Shown: positions 1 through 6,757, counted from the first letter of the stretch. The stretch: DNA of 9,416 bases from DATARH01 sp050181375 (GCA_050181375.1 JBFXDF010000148.1:1-9416); one strand, 5' to 3'. Numbers and translations: made by a program. Notes: generated by a model from the sequence alone, not told the origin.

Positions 1-423
1 TACGGCAGGATCGGCGAGGGACGCGACGTGCCGACCCGGCTGCATCGCGGCAATGTCGTCGAGGACGTATTCGGCGGCGCCAAGACGATCCACGCGGCGC
101 TGTCGCGCTTCAAGGAGGCCGGACGCGGCGTTCTCGTCTATCTGCGCGATGGCACCTCGGGGGTGCCGACCACGGCGATCGCCGAGAATTGCACTGCCTC
201 CGAGCGCGAGCGCAACCGCGAATGGCGCGAGGTCGGACTTGGCGCGCAGATCCTACGGGACCTGCGCATTTCCTCGATCCGGCTCTACGCGACGCGCGAG
301 CGCAGCTATGTCGGCCTCGCCGGGTTCGGCATCGAGATCGAGTCGACCGAGACGCTCGACGAACCATCGAACCATCGCCTGACCCTGCGCAAACTGCGCG
401 GTGGGCCGGCGGCGGATTGCTAG
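1..423 (+). CDS. ribBX: RibBX-type protein, C-terminal part (degenerate GTP cyclohydrolase II domain)
   Basis: The reading frame is open from the first base to a TAG at 421-423, so the 5' end lies outside the window. The 140 visible residues match the GTP cyclohydrolase II (RibA) fold: an RLHRGNVVEDVFGG segment where RibA has its metal site, then a GLGAQILRDL...IRLYAT segment and a YVGLAGFGIEI segment typical of the RibA C-terminus. The zinc-binding Cys set of active RibA (C-x10-C-x-C) is absent, and the catalytic GRG arginine region reads LRDGTSGVP. This matches the known RibBX variant, in which an N-terminal 3,4-dihydroxy-2-butanone-4-phosphate synthase (RibB) is fused to a GTP cyclohydrolase II-like domain without that activity. 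The RibB half is inferred, since it is not in the window. The role would be supplying the four-carbon unit for riboflavin. The gene converges on the next one with 18 bp between stop codons, leaving no room for a separate terminator. Confidence 0.82.
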   Translation, partial: YGRIGEGRDVPTRLHRGNVVEDVFGGAKTIHAALSRFKEAGRGVLVYLRDGTSGVPTTAIAENCTASERERNREWREVGLGAQILRDLRISSIRLYATRERSYVGLAGFGIEIESTETLDEPSNHRLTLRKLRGGPAADC

Positions 424-441
424 AACCCAAGGCCCGGACGC

Positions 442-1860
442 TTAACGCACGACCCGTTTCGGTCTCGGGCGGCGCCAAGTTTCGGGCACGACCCTGGCCC
501 CGACCCCCCGCACGGCTCCGGTCAGTTCGGCGGCCCCGCGCGGCAGAAACAATAGCGGGTTGCGCAGATTGCGCTGGTTCTGGTTGCGCCGATGGCGCCG
601 CGATTCCGTCAGCTCGGCTGCATTCGGCCGACGCGGGTCGATCGCCAGACGCTCCGGACCGTGATTCTCGGGCCGCTCCAGTGTCAGCGCCGGCAGCAAA
701 TCCGGCGCCGCCGCGACGCGCGGCGTCAGAGGCGGTCCGATATCGAACAATCTGTGCAAGGTCGCGGCGATCGAGGTGTGGTCGAACGGGGAGCCCTCTT
801 GCCCGTCCGGGCCGAGCGGCGGACGGATGACGCTGCCCGGAGCGACATAGGGCGAGACAATCACGGCCGGAACGCGGATCCCGTACCGGTCGAACCGGAA
901 CCCGTCCGGGTAGGGGCCGCCCGGCGGCACGGCTGCCGGTGGGACCACGTGATCGAACGCGCCGCCATGCTCGTCGTAAACGATAAGAAGCAATATGCGA
1001 GACCACAGCGGCGAGTGGCGCACCGCATTGTAGACGGCGGCGATCAGCTGCTCGCCGTACAGCAGGTTGTGCGGCGGGTGCTGGTCGTTCGGCATCTTGT
1101 CCGACCACAGCGTCGGAAAATACCGCGGCTCGATAAAGCTGTAATTCGGCAATCGGCCGACGCGGCAATGCCGCTCGAATTCCGCCTCGAATTGACAGAA
1201 ATGGGTAAAAATCTTGGGCCAGAGGTCGAACAACGACACGGCCTGCGGGATGTCGTGGAAATAAATCTTCCAGCTGTACCCGTGCTTTCCCAATCTTCGG
1301 AAGATTGTCGGCATCATCCGCGGCCATTGGTACGGAAAACGGCGCATCGAATTATTGACGTGGCCGCCCGCGGTGCCGCAATGCGCGAAATAGCGGTTCG
1401 GCCAGGTTTCGCTCGGGGTGGAGGCGAACCAGCGGTCGGAGACGCCGAATTCCAGAGCCAGCCGGCTGATGATCGGCACCTGCGCCGGCGAGAAATAATG
1501 CATGATCCCGCGCGGGTCTTGCGGCGTCCACGGCCAGGGCTGGCGCGCGTAATTGTCGACGAACCCGCTCATATCGGGCAGGCCGCCGCGGTCTCCGTCG
1601 AGACCGAACAGCTGTATCTCGACATCCTCGAACAGCTCGCCCGGCTCCGGATCGGGCAGGCAGGCCGCCGCCTCGGCCGTGATCGCGTCGCTGTTCCAGA
1701 CGCGGATCTGTTCGACGGTCCCGTCCGGCTTGTGCCAGGGATTGCGTTCCGTGCCCGTGAGCCCGTCGAAATGCTCGCTTTTCGGATACAGAGTGCCGAG
1801 CAGGCAATCGAACGAACGGTTTTCGAGCATCAGAACGACGACGTGCTCGATCGGATGCAT
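442..1860 (-). CDS. Alkaline-phosphatase-superfamily phosphoesterase (phospholipase C / acid phosphatase family, PF04185-like)
   Basis: This 472-residue protein carries the hallmark motifs of the phosphoesterase family that includes bacterial phospholipases C and AcpA-type acid phosphatases: ENRSFD (13-18, metal ligands), SDRWFASTPSETWPNR (141-156, which should contain the nucleophile, probably Thr152), NYSFIEPRYF (239-248), DQHPPHN (259-265), YDEHGGAFDHV (295-305, metal ligands), RVPAVIVSPY (329-338) and FDHTSIAATLHRLF (359-372). The catalytic core therefore looks complete. The last 70 residues are Arg- and Pro-rich and match nothing I recognise. The substrate cannot be told from sequence; phosphatidylcholine or another phosphoester is plausible. 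The start is fixed: a GAGG ribosome site lies a few bases upstream, and an in-frame TAG sits directly before the ATG, so no N-terminal signal peptide can be missed. That is odd for a family often exported through Tat. It lies 74 bp downstream of the DUF1192 gene and could be cotranscribed with it. Confidence 0.9.
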   Translation of the reverse strand: MHPIEHVVVLMLENRSFDCLLGTLYPKSEHFDGLTGTERNPWHKPDGTVEQIRVWNSDAITAEAAACLPDPEPGELFEDVEIQLFGLDGDRGGLPDMSGFVDNYARQPWPWTPQDPRGIMHYFSPAQVPIISRLALEFGVSDRWFASTPSETWPNRYFAHCGTAGGHVNNSMRRFPYQWPRMMPTIFRRLGKHGYSWKIYFHDIPQAVSLFDLWPKIFTHFCQFEAEFERHCRVGRLPNYSFIEPRYFPTLWSDKMPNDQHPPHNLLYGEQLIAAVYNAVRHSPLWSRILLLIVYDEHGGAFDHVVPPAAVPPGGPYPDGFRFDRYGIRVPAVIVSPYVAPGSVIRPPLGPDGQEGSPFDHTSIAATLHRLFDIGPPLTPRVAAAPDLLPALTLERPENHGPERLAIDPRRPNAAELTESRRHRRNQNQRNLRNPLLFLPRGAAELTGAVRGVGARVVPETWRRPRPKRVVR

Positions 1861-1934
1861 CTATCCTCGCGCCAAATTTCCCAGTCAGGTGAGAAACACC
1901 CCGGGGCCTCGCATGGCGCGATGGCGGCCGCTGT

Positions 1935-2126
1935 CTACCGCCTGAACAGCGCCTCGGCGCCGCTGCGCTGCTTCTGTTTGGCGGCGATCTCGGCGCGGGC
2001 GCGGGCAATCTCGGCTTCAAGCACGGCGATGTACTCCTGCAACTCGGCGACCCCGAGCAGCGTCAAATCCCTTGGTTTCTTCGGCTGGTTGCGGGGAACC
2101 AGGTCCTCTTCGTCGATGACTGCCAT
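1935..2126 (-). CDS. DUF1192 family small protein
   Basis: The 63-residue product fits the DUF1192 family of short alphaproteobacterial proteins of unknown function (usual length about 60): an acidic start (MAVIDEEDLVP), a basic QPKKPRD segment, then LTLLGVAELQEYIAVLEAEIARARAEI, a helix with coiled-coil character from about residue 23 to 52. The open frame extends upstream to 2270, but I chose the ATG at 2124-2126: it has a GGAGAG ribosome site 7-12 bases before it and gives the family's usual length, whereas the longer start would run into the trcR coding region on the other strand. The protein has no signal peptide or membrane segment and is probably cytoplasmic. It is divergent from trcR, with 91 bp between the two starts, and lies upstream of the phosphoesterase on the same strand. 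The function is unknown; the helix suggests it works through protein-protein contact. Confidence 0.85.
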   Translation of the reverse strand: MAVIDEEDLVPRNQPKKPRDLTLLGVAELQEYIAVLEAEIARARAEIAAKQKQRSGAEALFRR

Positions 2127-2217
2127 GTCGGCGCTCTCCGCTGCTTCCCTCGGCGGGTCCGCCCCATTATATCGGCAGCAAGGCACCCTTAGCCTCTTCA
2201 TATCGGGACATTTCGTG
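2127..2217. promoter_or_regulatory. Divergent promoter region between DUF1192 and trcR
   Basis: These 91 bp must hold the promoters of both genes. The clearest element is a perfect TATAAT on the minus strand (plus-strand ATTATA at 2166-2171), which would put DUF1192 transcription start near 2158 and leave a leader of about 30 bases. No good TTGACA lies 16-18 bp upstream of it. The overlapping plus-strand TTATAT could serve trcR. I found no TTAA-N7-TTAA pair that would indicate CtrA binding. The promoter call is inferred from gene arrangement plus the -10 match. Confidence 0.4.
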
Positions 2218-2811
2218 ATGGCCGCTCCGCTGATGCCGAAAGCGACCGCCGTGTGGCTGGTCGAAAACACCTCGCTGACCTTTGAGCAGATCGCCGAATT
2301 CTGCGGTCTGCACCCGCTTGAAGTGCAGGCGATCGCCGACGGGGAGGTTGCGACGCAGATGCAGGGGCTCGATCCGGTCGCGAACGGTCAGACGACCAGG
2401 GAGGAGATCGAGCGCTGCCAGGGCGATCCGGAGGCGCGGCTGAAGCTGTCGCCGCAGGCGATCCCGCCGCAGCTGGTCAGGCACAAGGGACCGCGGTACA
2501 CACCGATCGCAAAGCGCCAGGACAAGCCGGACGCGATCATATACCTGCTGCGCAATCACCCGGAATTAACCGACGCGCAGATCTCGAAGCTGATCGGCAC
2601 GACCAAGCCGACGATCGCGGCGGTGCGCGACCGCACGCACTGGAACAGCGCCAACATCAAACCGCGCCATCCTGTCGGGCTCGGTCTGTGCACGCTGCAG
2701 GAACTCGATGACGCGGTCGCGCGCGCTCTGCGCGGCAAGCGGCCGGCCGGCGACGAGGAACTCGGCGGCGCGGCGGGCGGCTACGAGGAAAGCGAGTCGG
2801 TCGAGAGCTGA
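2218..2811 (+). CDS. trcR: Cell cycle transcriptional regulator TrcR (DUF1013)
   Basis: The 197-residue product starts MAAPLMPKATAVWLVENTSLTFEQIAEFCGLHPLEVQAIADGE in two contiguous blocks, a signature of the DUF1013/TrcR family of alphaproteobacterial regulators. Residues about 13-42 form one helix-turn-helix-like unit. A second, at about 115-140 (ELTDAQISKLIGTTKPTIAAV), is followed by a conserved THWNSANIKPRHPVGLGLC stretch. The C-terminal tail (175-197) is acidic and Gly/Ser-rich and looks disordered. The family is described as a conserved transcriptional regulator linked to the cell cycle; targets cannot be read from this window. The frame is open far upstream (to 592), but that part is antisense to the phosphoesterase and DUF1192 genes. 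I chose the ATG at 2218 because family members begin at this MPKATAVWL block; a GGGA ribosome site lies 9 bases before it. A second ATG at 2233 is less likely. The gene is divergent from DUF1192. Confidence 0.9.
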   Translation: MAAPLMPKATAVWLVENTSLTFEQIAEFCGLHPLEVQAIADGEVATQMQGLDPVANGQTTREEIERCQGDPEARLKLSPQAIPPQLVRHKGPRYTPIAKRQDKPDAIIYLLRNHPELTDAQISKLIGTTKPTIAAVRDRTHWNSANIKPRHPVGLGLCTLQELDDAVARALRGKRPAGDEELGGAAGGYEESESVES

Positions 2812-2976
2812 GGATTTGGTCGAGTTCGGGACATAGTGCCTCGCGGCCAACTTGTCCTGGACTCTTATGGGCGGACTGAGACAATAGCCGGGTTCCATCG
2901 CGCCCGACAAACCGGCTGTCTGCCCCCTGTATTCGACCGTTCCTGGCCCAAAAGGCTATTTTGCCGCGAGCTCGTC

Positions 2977-4245
2977 ATGAACTCCCAGATTTTGCCGGCG
3001 ACCGGCCGCGCGGGTAGATCGATTCGTTCGCCAGTCGACAGGCCGGGCAGGAGACGGCTTCTGCAGCTGGCCGCCGCGGTGCCGCTGATGCCGCTGGTCG
3101 CCGGATGCTCCTCGCTGACGCGGCTCCCCCCGGCTCCCGCCGGGGTCGCCGATCAGGTGACGGTGCTTGGGATTCCGAACGGACGCTTTTGGCCGGACAC
3201 GCAGGCCAGGGCAATGGCCGCGGAGGCGATCGCCGCGCGAGAGCGGGAACGCGCAACCTTGGCCGCGACGGGGCGCTTCCCGCCGGCCAATTTCCTCGCG
3301 GTATCGGGTGGCGGCGACAACGGCGCCTTCGGTGCGGGTCTGTTGTGCGGCTGGTACGATTCGGGAACGATACCGACCTTCAACCTGGTGACCGGCGTCA
3401 GCACCGGTGCGATGATCGCCCCGTTCGCCTTTCTCGGCGGCCCCTACTACAACCGCTTGCGCACGCTGTACACGACGATCACGCCAAGCGACGTCATGGA
3501 GACCCTTGGTCTTTATGGCGCAGTCTTCGGCACTGCGCTGGCCGATACGACCCCATTGTTCCATCTGATTGCGCGCTATCTGGATGAGCGGATGTTCGCG
3601 GATATCGCGGATGCCTATCGCAAGGGGCGGCTGCTGCTGATCGGAACCACGAACCTCGATCAGCAGCGTCCGGTGATCTGGAACATCGGCGCGATCGCGG
3701 CCACCGGCCGGCCCGAGGCTCTGACGCTGGTTCACAAAATTCTGCTTGCTTCCGCGGCCATACCGGGCGCTTTCCCGCCGGTGCTGATCGATGTCGAAGC
3801 CGGTGGACGGAGCTATCAGGAAATGCATGTCGACGGCGGCGCCGTCGTGCAGACGTTTCTCTACCCCGCCAACATATCGCTCGTCATGAATATGCGGTCT
3901 CCCGAATTCAATCGCGAGCGCCATGCCTACATCATCCGCAACGGGCGGCTCGACCCGAATTGGACGGAGGTCGAGCCGCAGTTTATCAGTATCGCCGGGC
4001 GCGCGATCGCCACCATGATCCATTACAGCGGGGTAAACGATATTCTGCGGATCTACGCGACGACCAAGCGCGACGGCGTCGACTACAACCTTGCTTATAT
4101 CGGGCCGGACTTTGCCGATGTCGACCGCGAGCAGTTCGATCCCGTCTATATGCGAAACCTGTTCGATTACGGCTATGCTAAGGGACGCGCCGGATATCCC
4201 TGGAGCAAGGTGCCGCCATATCTCGATCTGCGGCTGCAGTCATAA
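2977..4245 (+). CDS. Patatin-like phospholipase, predicted lipoprotein
   Basis: The 422-residue product has an N-terminal stretch with RRRLLQL (25-31), a hydrophobic segment and a lipobox ending LVAGC (Cys44), so it is probably lipid-anchored. The paired arginines before the hydrophobic run resemble a Tat signal, though the motif is imperfect. The patatin domain follows: oxyanion-hole loop SGGGDNGAFGAG (110-121), nucleophile elbow GVSTG with Ser142, and the catalytic Asp in VDGG (Asp286). The Ser-Asp dyad is therefore intact and an acyl-hydrolase (phospholipase A-like) activity is expected, in the periplasm or at a membrane face. The true substrate is unknown. The frame is open from 2836, but ATG 2977 gives a sensible signal peptide; its ribosome site is weak (GCGAG). 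It follows trcR by 165 bp on the same strand, probably with its own promoter. Confidence 0.9.
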   Translation: MNSQILPATGRAGRSIRSPVDRPGRRRLLQLAAAVPLMPLVAGCSSLTRLPPAPAGVADQVTVLGIPNGRFWPDTQARAMAAEAIAARERERATLAATGRFPPANFLAVSGGGDNGAFGAGLLCGWYDSGTIPTFNLVTGVSTGAMIAPFAFLGGPYYNRLRTLYTTITPSDVMETLGLYGAVFGTALADTTPLFHLIARYLDERMFADIADAYRKGRLLLIGTTNLDQQRPVIWNIGAIAATGRPEALTLVHKILLASAAIPGAFPPVLIDVEAGGRSYQEMHVDGGAVVQTFLYPANISLVMNMRSPEFNRERHAYIIRNGRLDPNWTEVEPQFISIAGRAIATMIHYSGVNDILRIYATTKRDGVDYNLAYIGPDFADVDREQFDPVYMRNLFDYGYAKGRAGYPWSKVPPYLDLRLQS

Positions 4246-4248
4246 GCT

Positions 4249-4274
4249 GCCGCGGGGGCGGCGTACGTCGTTTT
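4249..4274 (+). terminator. Possible weak terminator after the patatin gene
   Basis: A 5-bp GC stem (GCCGC 4249-4253, GGGG loop, GCGGC 4258-4262) lies four bases after the patatin stop codon and is followed by a GTTTT tract at 4270-4274. The stem is short and the T-run is 7 bases away, so this is only a candidate for intrinsic termination. Confidence 0.3.
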
Positions 4275-4365
4275 GAGTTCGCGTATATTTATCACCCGAC
4301 CGCGATCGGACGAGGATCGGTATTCGACGGATCCGGCATCGTACTTCGATAACGGAACGCTACGC

Positions 4366-4402
4366 GGCCGAAAGAGCGGCCAAGCCGGCATCGCCCAGGA
4401 GG
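4366..4402 (+). promoter_or_regulatory. Leader hairpin and strong ribosome binding site of the DUF2092 gene
   Basis: A perfect AGGAGG (4397-4402) stands 5 bases before the ATG at 4408. It is the best ribosome site in the window and decides that start over earlier in-frame codons from 4273. Just upstream a small hairpin can form (GGCCG 4366-4370, loop AAAGAG, CGGCC 4377-4381). The hairpin leaves the ribosome site free, so it need not block translation; whether it has a role is unknown. Confidence 0.5.
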
Positions 4403-4407
4403 CAGCC

Positions 4408-5202
4408 ATGAAGCGACGATTTGCATGTATTTTAGCCGGATTGATGCTATGCGAGTTGGCCGGCGCGCCTATCTCCGTCATCGCCGCGGCGAATGCCCAA
4501 TCGGTGCAGCCGGCGATCAGCGCGGATGCCAGCAACGCCGTGCTGCAAATGGGCAAAACGCTGGAGGCAAAAGAATTCTCATTCAAGGCTCAGACGATTC
4601 GGGTATTTGAGGATGCGGACGCTCAGCCGCTCCACATTTTTCACACGATGAGCGTAATCGTGCGCCGGCCCGATCGTCTTGCCGTTCAGATAACCGGCGA
4701 CGACGGGTCGGCCAAGTTGTTGTACGACGGCAAAACGCTGACCGTTTTCAATGCCGCAAAAAACACCTATGCGACGGTTGCGGCGCCCGATAACCTTCAG
4801 GCGATGATGAAGGACGTTGTGGCTCGCTACAATGTCGACTTCCCGCTGGCCGACTTCGTCGCGGCCGAGCCGGGCAAGGCGTTTTTGACGGGAGTGACGA
4901 CCGGCCGCGAAGTCGGCACCGTAACAATCGACGGAAAGCCCGCCCGCCATCTATTCTTCACGCAGCCGCCCGGGATCGAGCTGGAGCTATGGGTGGACAA
5001 GGACGAAAAAGCGCTGCCGCGGCGCCTGCTCGTTACGTACCGGCTATTGCATGGCCAGCCGAGCTTTGTCGCGCAATTTTCCGACTGGAACTTCGATGTC
5101 CATCCGACCGACGCGGATTTCACGTTTCAGCCGCCGGCCGGAGCGACCAAGGCCGAGTTGACCGCCGCCGGGGTGCAGCCGGCCATGGAAGGGAACAAGT
5201 GA
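4408..5202 (+). CDS. DUF2092 family predicted periplasmic protein
   Basis: The 264-residue product begins with MKRRF and a hydrophobic stretch ending around AAANAQ, a clear signal peptide with likely cleavage near residue 30. The mature part fits the DUF2092 family of periplasmic proteins: LQMGKTLEAKEFSFKAQTI, then RPDRLAVQITGD, KLLYDGKTLTVFNAAKNTYATV, GIELELWVDKDEKALPRRLLVTY and a C-terminal SDWNFDVHPTDADFTFQPP. This alternation of strands resembles the LolA/LolB-like half-barrel that binds lipoprotein or lipid chains, but that similarity is my inference and the family has no established biochemical role that I know. The stop codon TGA (5200-5202) shares its A with the ATG of the next gene, so the two are translationally coupled. 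It lies 162 bp after the patatin gene. Confidence 0.87.
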   Translation: MKRRFACILAGLMLCELAGAPISVIAAANAQSVQPAISADASNAVLQMGKTLEAKEFSFKAQTIRVFEDADAQPLHIFHTMSVIVRRPDRLAVQITGDDGSAKLLYDGKTLTVFNAAKNTYATVAAPDNLQAMMKDVVARYNVDFPLADFVAAEPGKAFLTGVTTGREVGTVTIDGKPARHLFFTQPPGIELELWVDKDEKALPRRLLVTYRLLHGQPSFVAQFSDWNFDVHPTDADFTFQPPAGATKAELTAAGVQPAMEGNK

Positions 5203-5618
5203 TGATGCGTGGCACGACGGTCGTTCTCTGCCTCGGTGTTTTGCTGCCGATCACGGCGGCGCACGAGGCGTGTGCCTGGGGTTCCTTCCACGGGGCCTAT
5301 GGCGGGGCCGCCTATCGCGGCCCGATGGGCGGCGCCGCGGTGCGAGGGCCTGGGGGTAATTGGGCTGCCCGCGGTCCGGCCGGCAGCACGGCCTGGGGCC
5401 ATGCCGGCAGTGTATCCGGCTATCATGGCGCGTATTACGGCGGCTATCACGCCGGTTATTACGGCGGCGCCTACTATCATCCGGGGTATTATGGCGGGGC
5501 GGTCGCCGCCGGCGCGGTGGCCGGCGCGGCGGTCGGCGCGGCCGCGACCTCCGCCGCGTACGCGGCATCGCCTTACTATTATTACCCGTCGCCCTACTAC
5601 TACCCGCCGCCGTACTGA
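5202..5618 (+). CDS. Secreted Gly/Tyr/Ala-rich low-complexity protein
   Basis: The 138-residue product opens with a signal peptide (MMRGTTVVLCLGVLLPITAAHEACA, cleavage probably near residue 25). The mature chain is almost entirely low complexity: GAYGGAAYRGPMGGAAVRGPGG (about 31-52), a Gly-Tyr-His block with GYHGAYYGGYHAGYYGG (73-89), a small-residue hydrophobic segment VAAGAVAGAAVGAAATSAAYAA (101-122) that could insert in a membrane, and a Tyr/Pro tail with two PYYYYP-like repeats ending PPPY. I assign no enzyme function. Such composition suits an exported structural, adhesive or surface-exposed protein. Its ATG overlaps the TGA of the DUF2092 gene, and an AAGGGAA ribosome site lies within that gene's end, so the two are made together. 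A second ATG follows immediately at 5205. Confidence 0.75.
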   Translation: MMRGTTVVLCLGVLLPITAAHEACAWGSFHGAYGGAAYRGPMGGAAVRGPGGNWAARGPAGSTAWGHAGSVSGYHGAYYGGYHAGYYGGAYYHPGYYGGAVAAGAVAGAAVGAAATSAAYAASPYYYYPSPYYYPPPY

Positions 5619-5723
5619 CGCCGCCGGTGCGGTCAGGGTGCGGGCCGCCCGGCGGGTCGGTTCTGCCGATCCCGGGTTGGCCGCCAGGTTGCGGCGCCAG
5701 CGGCAGGTCGAAGGTCGATCGCT

Positions 5724-6440
5724 GTGCGGAGATCGATTAGACCCGCATCGGACGAAACGCCGGCGCGGCGGCTGCGCCGATGGCGGAACCGCGTGCGCGA
5801 ACCCGCTCTGACGGCGATGCTGGTCACCCAGGTGGCGCTGGTGGTGCTCGGCGCGCCCTATGCTTCCGCCGATACCCGCACACTGGCGATCGCCTATGAG
5901 GTGTTTCGGATACTGATCGGCATCCTGACCGCGTTGATCTCGCGCGGCCGGATCGTGACCGGTATCGCGGTTGTCGCGGTGGGGTTCATTTTATCGGGAA
6001 ACATTCTGGAGTTCATCGCGCCGTCGGTATTCACGGCGCAGCTGTCTCATTCCGGATCGATCGCCGGGTCGGTCGTCGTCGGCATCGTCGTCGGCCGCGC
6101 CGTGCTCGCTCCCGGTCCGATCACGACCCATCGGGTCCTGGGGGCAATCGTCCTGTATCTCAACTTCGGGCTGATCGCCGCCGCCATCTATCGGGTGATT
6201 TGGGACTTTCATCCCGATGCTTTTCAAGGGCTTGCCGCCGACGCTACCTCGGCGCAAGCGACCGGCGCGCTGATCTATTACAGTTTCACGACCCTGACGA
6301 CCACCGGTTATGGCGACATCGTGCCGGTCAATGCGTTCGCCCGCGGCCTGGCCAATCTGGAGGCGATCATCGGCCAGCTCTACCCGGCGACGACGCTCGC
6401 GCGGTTTGTCACGCTGGAGTTGGAGGCGCGGCGCAGGTGA
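5724..6440 (+). CDS. Potassium channel family protein (pore-only, ion_trans_2-like)
   Basis: The 238-residue membrane protein contains the potassium selectivity filter TTTGYGD (192-198), preceded by the pore helix YYSFTTLT. Hydrophobic segments lie at about 29-47, 55-73, 77-98, 112-129, 136-160 and 208-228, so the filter sits between the last two, as in two-TM pore modules, with extra helices in front. I see no Arg/Lys-spaced S4 voltage sensor, and the protein stops right after the last helix (LELEARRR), so the usual cytosolic RCK/TrkA-N regulatory domain is missing. It should be a passive or membrane-gated potassium channel in the inner membrane. I use the GTG at 5724, with AAGG about 9 bases upstream, which gives an Arg-rich cytoplasmic N-terminus. 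The first in-frame ATG, at 5817, falls inside the first membrane segment and is less likely. It follows the Gly/Tyr-rich gene by 105 bp. Confidence 0.85.
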   Translation: MRRSIRPASDETPARRLRRWRNRVREPALTAMLVTQVALVVLGAPYASADTRTLAIAYEVFRILIGILTALISRGRIVTGIAVVAVGFILSGNILEFIAPSVFTAQLSHSGSIAGSVVVGIVVGRAVLAPGPITTHRVLGAIVLYLNFGLIAAAIYRVIWDFHPDAFQGLAADATSAQATGALIYYSFTTLTTTGYGDIVPVNAFARGLANLEAIIGQLYPATTLARFVTLELEARRR

Positions 6441-6520
6441 TCGCGGTGTGCTTTTACTATTCGAATGCGGAACGATCGGTGAATGTCTAGGGTGTAATTG
6501 TACGACGAGAAGGCAGGCCT

Positions 6521-6757
6521 ATGAACAGATCAGTCTGGATTTTGGTCGCGGTCGGCGGGTTGCTGGCGGGTTGCGGTGCTCCGCCGGGGAGCGCGGGGGC
6601 AAGCAGCGAGAGCGTCGGTGACCAATGCGCGGTTTGCCAATTCGAGAACCCTGGGATCGCCGGTTCCGGGCTTGACTCACCCTGCGCCCAGGTCTGTCTT
6701 GCGTCAGGGCAATGGGTGAAGGATGGGCCGGGGCCGCCGGCGCCCTCACGATATTAG
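6521..6757 (+). CDS. Small Cys-containing lipoprotein, unknown function
   Basis: The 78-residue product has a classic lipoprotein signal: MNRSVWILVAVGGLLAGC, with lipobox LAGC and Cys18. The 60-residue mature part has four more cysteines arranged as C-x2-C (36, 39) and C-x3-C (55, 59), then a Pro/Gly-rich tail. I do not recognise the family. The paired cysteines could form two disulfides in the periplasm or hold a metal; neither can be decided from sequence. The start has an AGAAGG ribosome site. The TAG stop lies inside a short palindrome (TTAGC-GAT-GCTAA, 6754-6766). It stands 80 bp after the channel gene on the same strand. Confidence 0.65.
   Translation: MNRSVWILVAVGGLLAGCGAPPGSAGASSESVGDQCAVCQFENPGIAGSGLDSPCAQVCLASGQWVKDGPGPPAPSRY

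Noticed and set aside
110..1327. 405-codon minus-strand open frame
   Set aside because: It overlaps ribBX and the phosphoesterase in another frame and is dominated by Arg, Ala and Pro with no domain. This is a shadow caused by high GC.
592..2217. Long N-terminal extension of the trcR frame
   Set aside because: It is antisense to the phosphoesterase and DUF1192 genes and has no homology. The family's normal start is at 2218.
2127..2270. Upstream extension of the DUF1192 frame to a start at 2270
   Set aside because: It would run antisense into the start of trcR; the ATG at 2126 has a good ribosome site and gives the family length.
6468..6495. GGAAC motif that could be an EcfG-type -35 box before the lipoprotein gene
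   Set aside because: No CGTT-like -10 lies 16-17 bp downstream.
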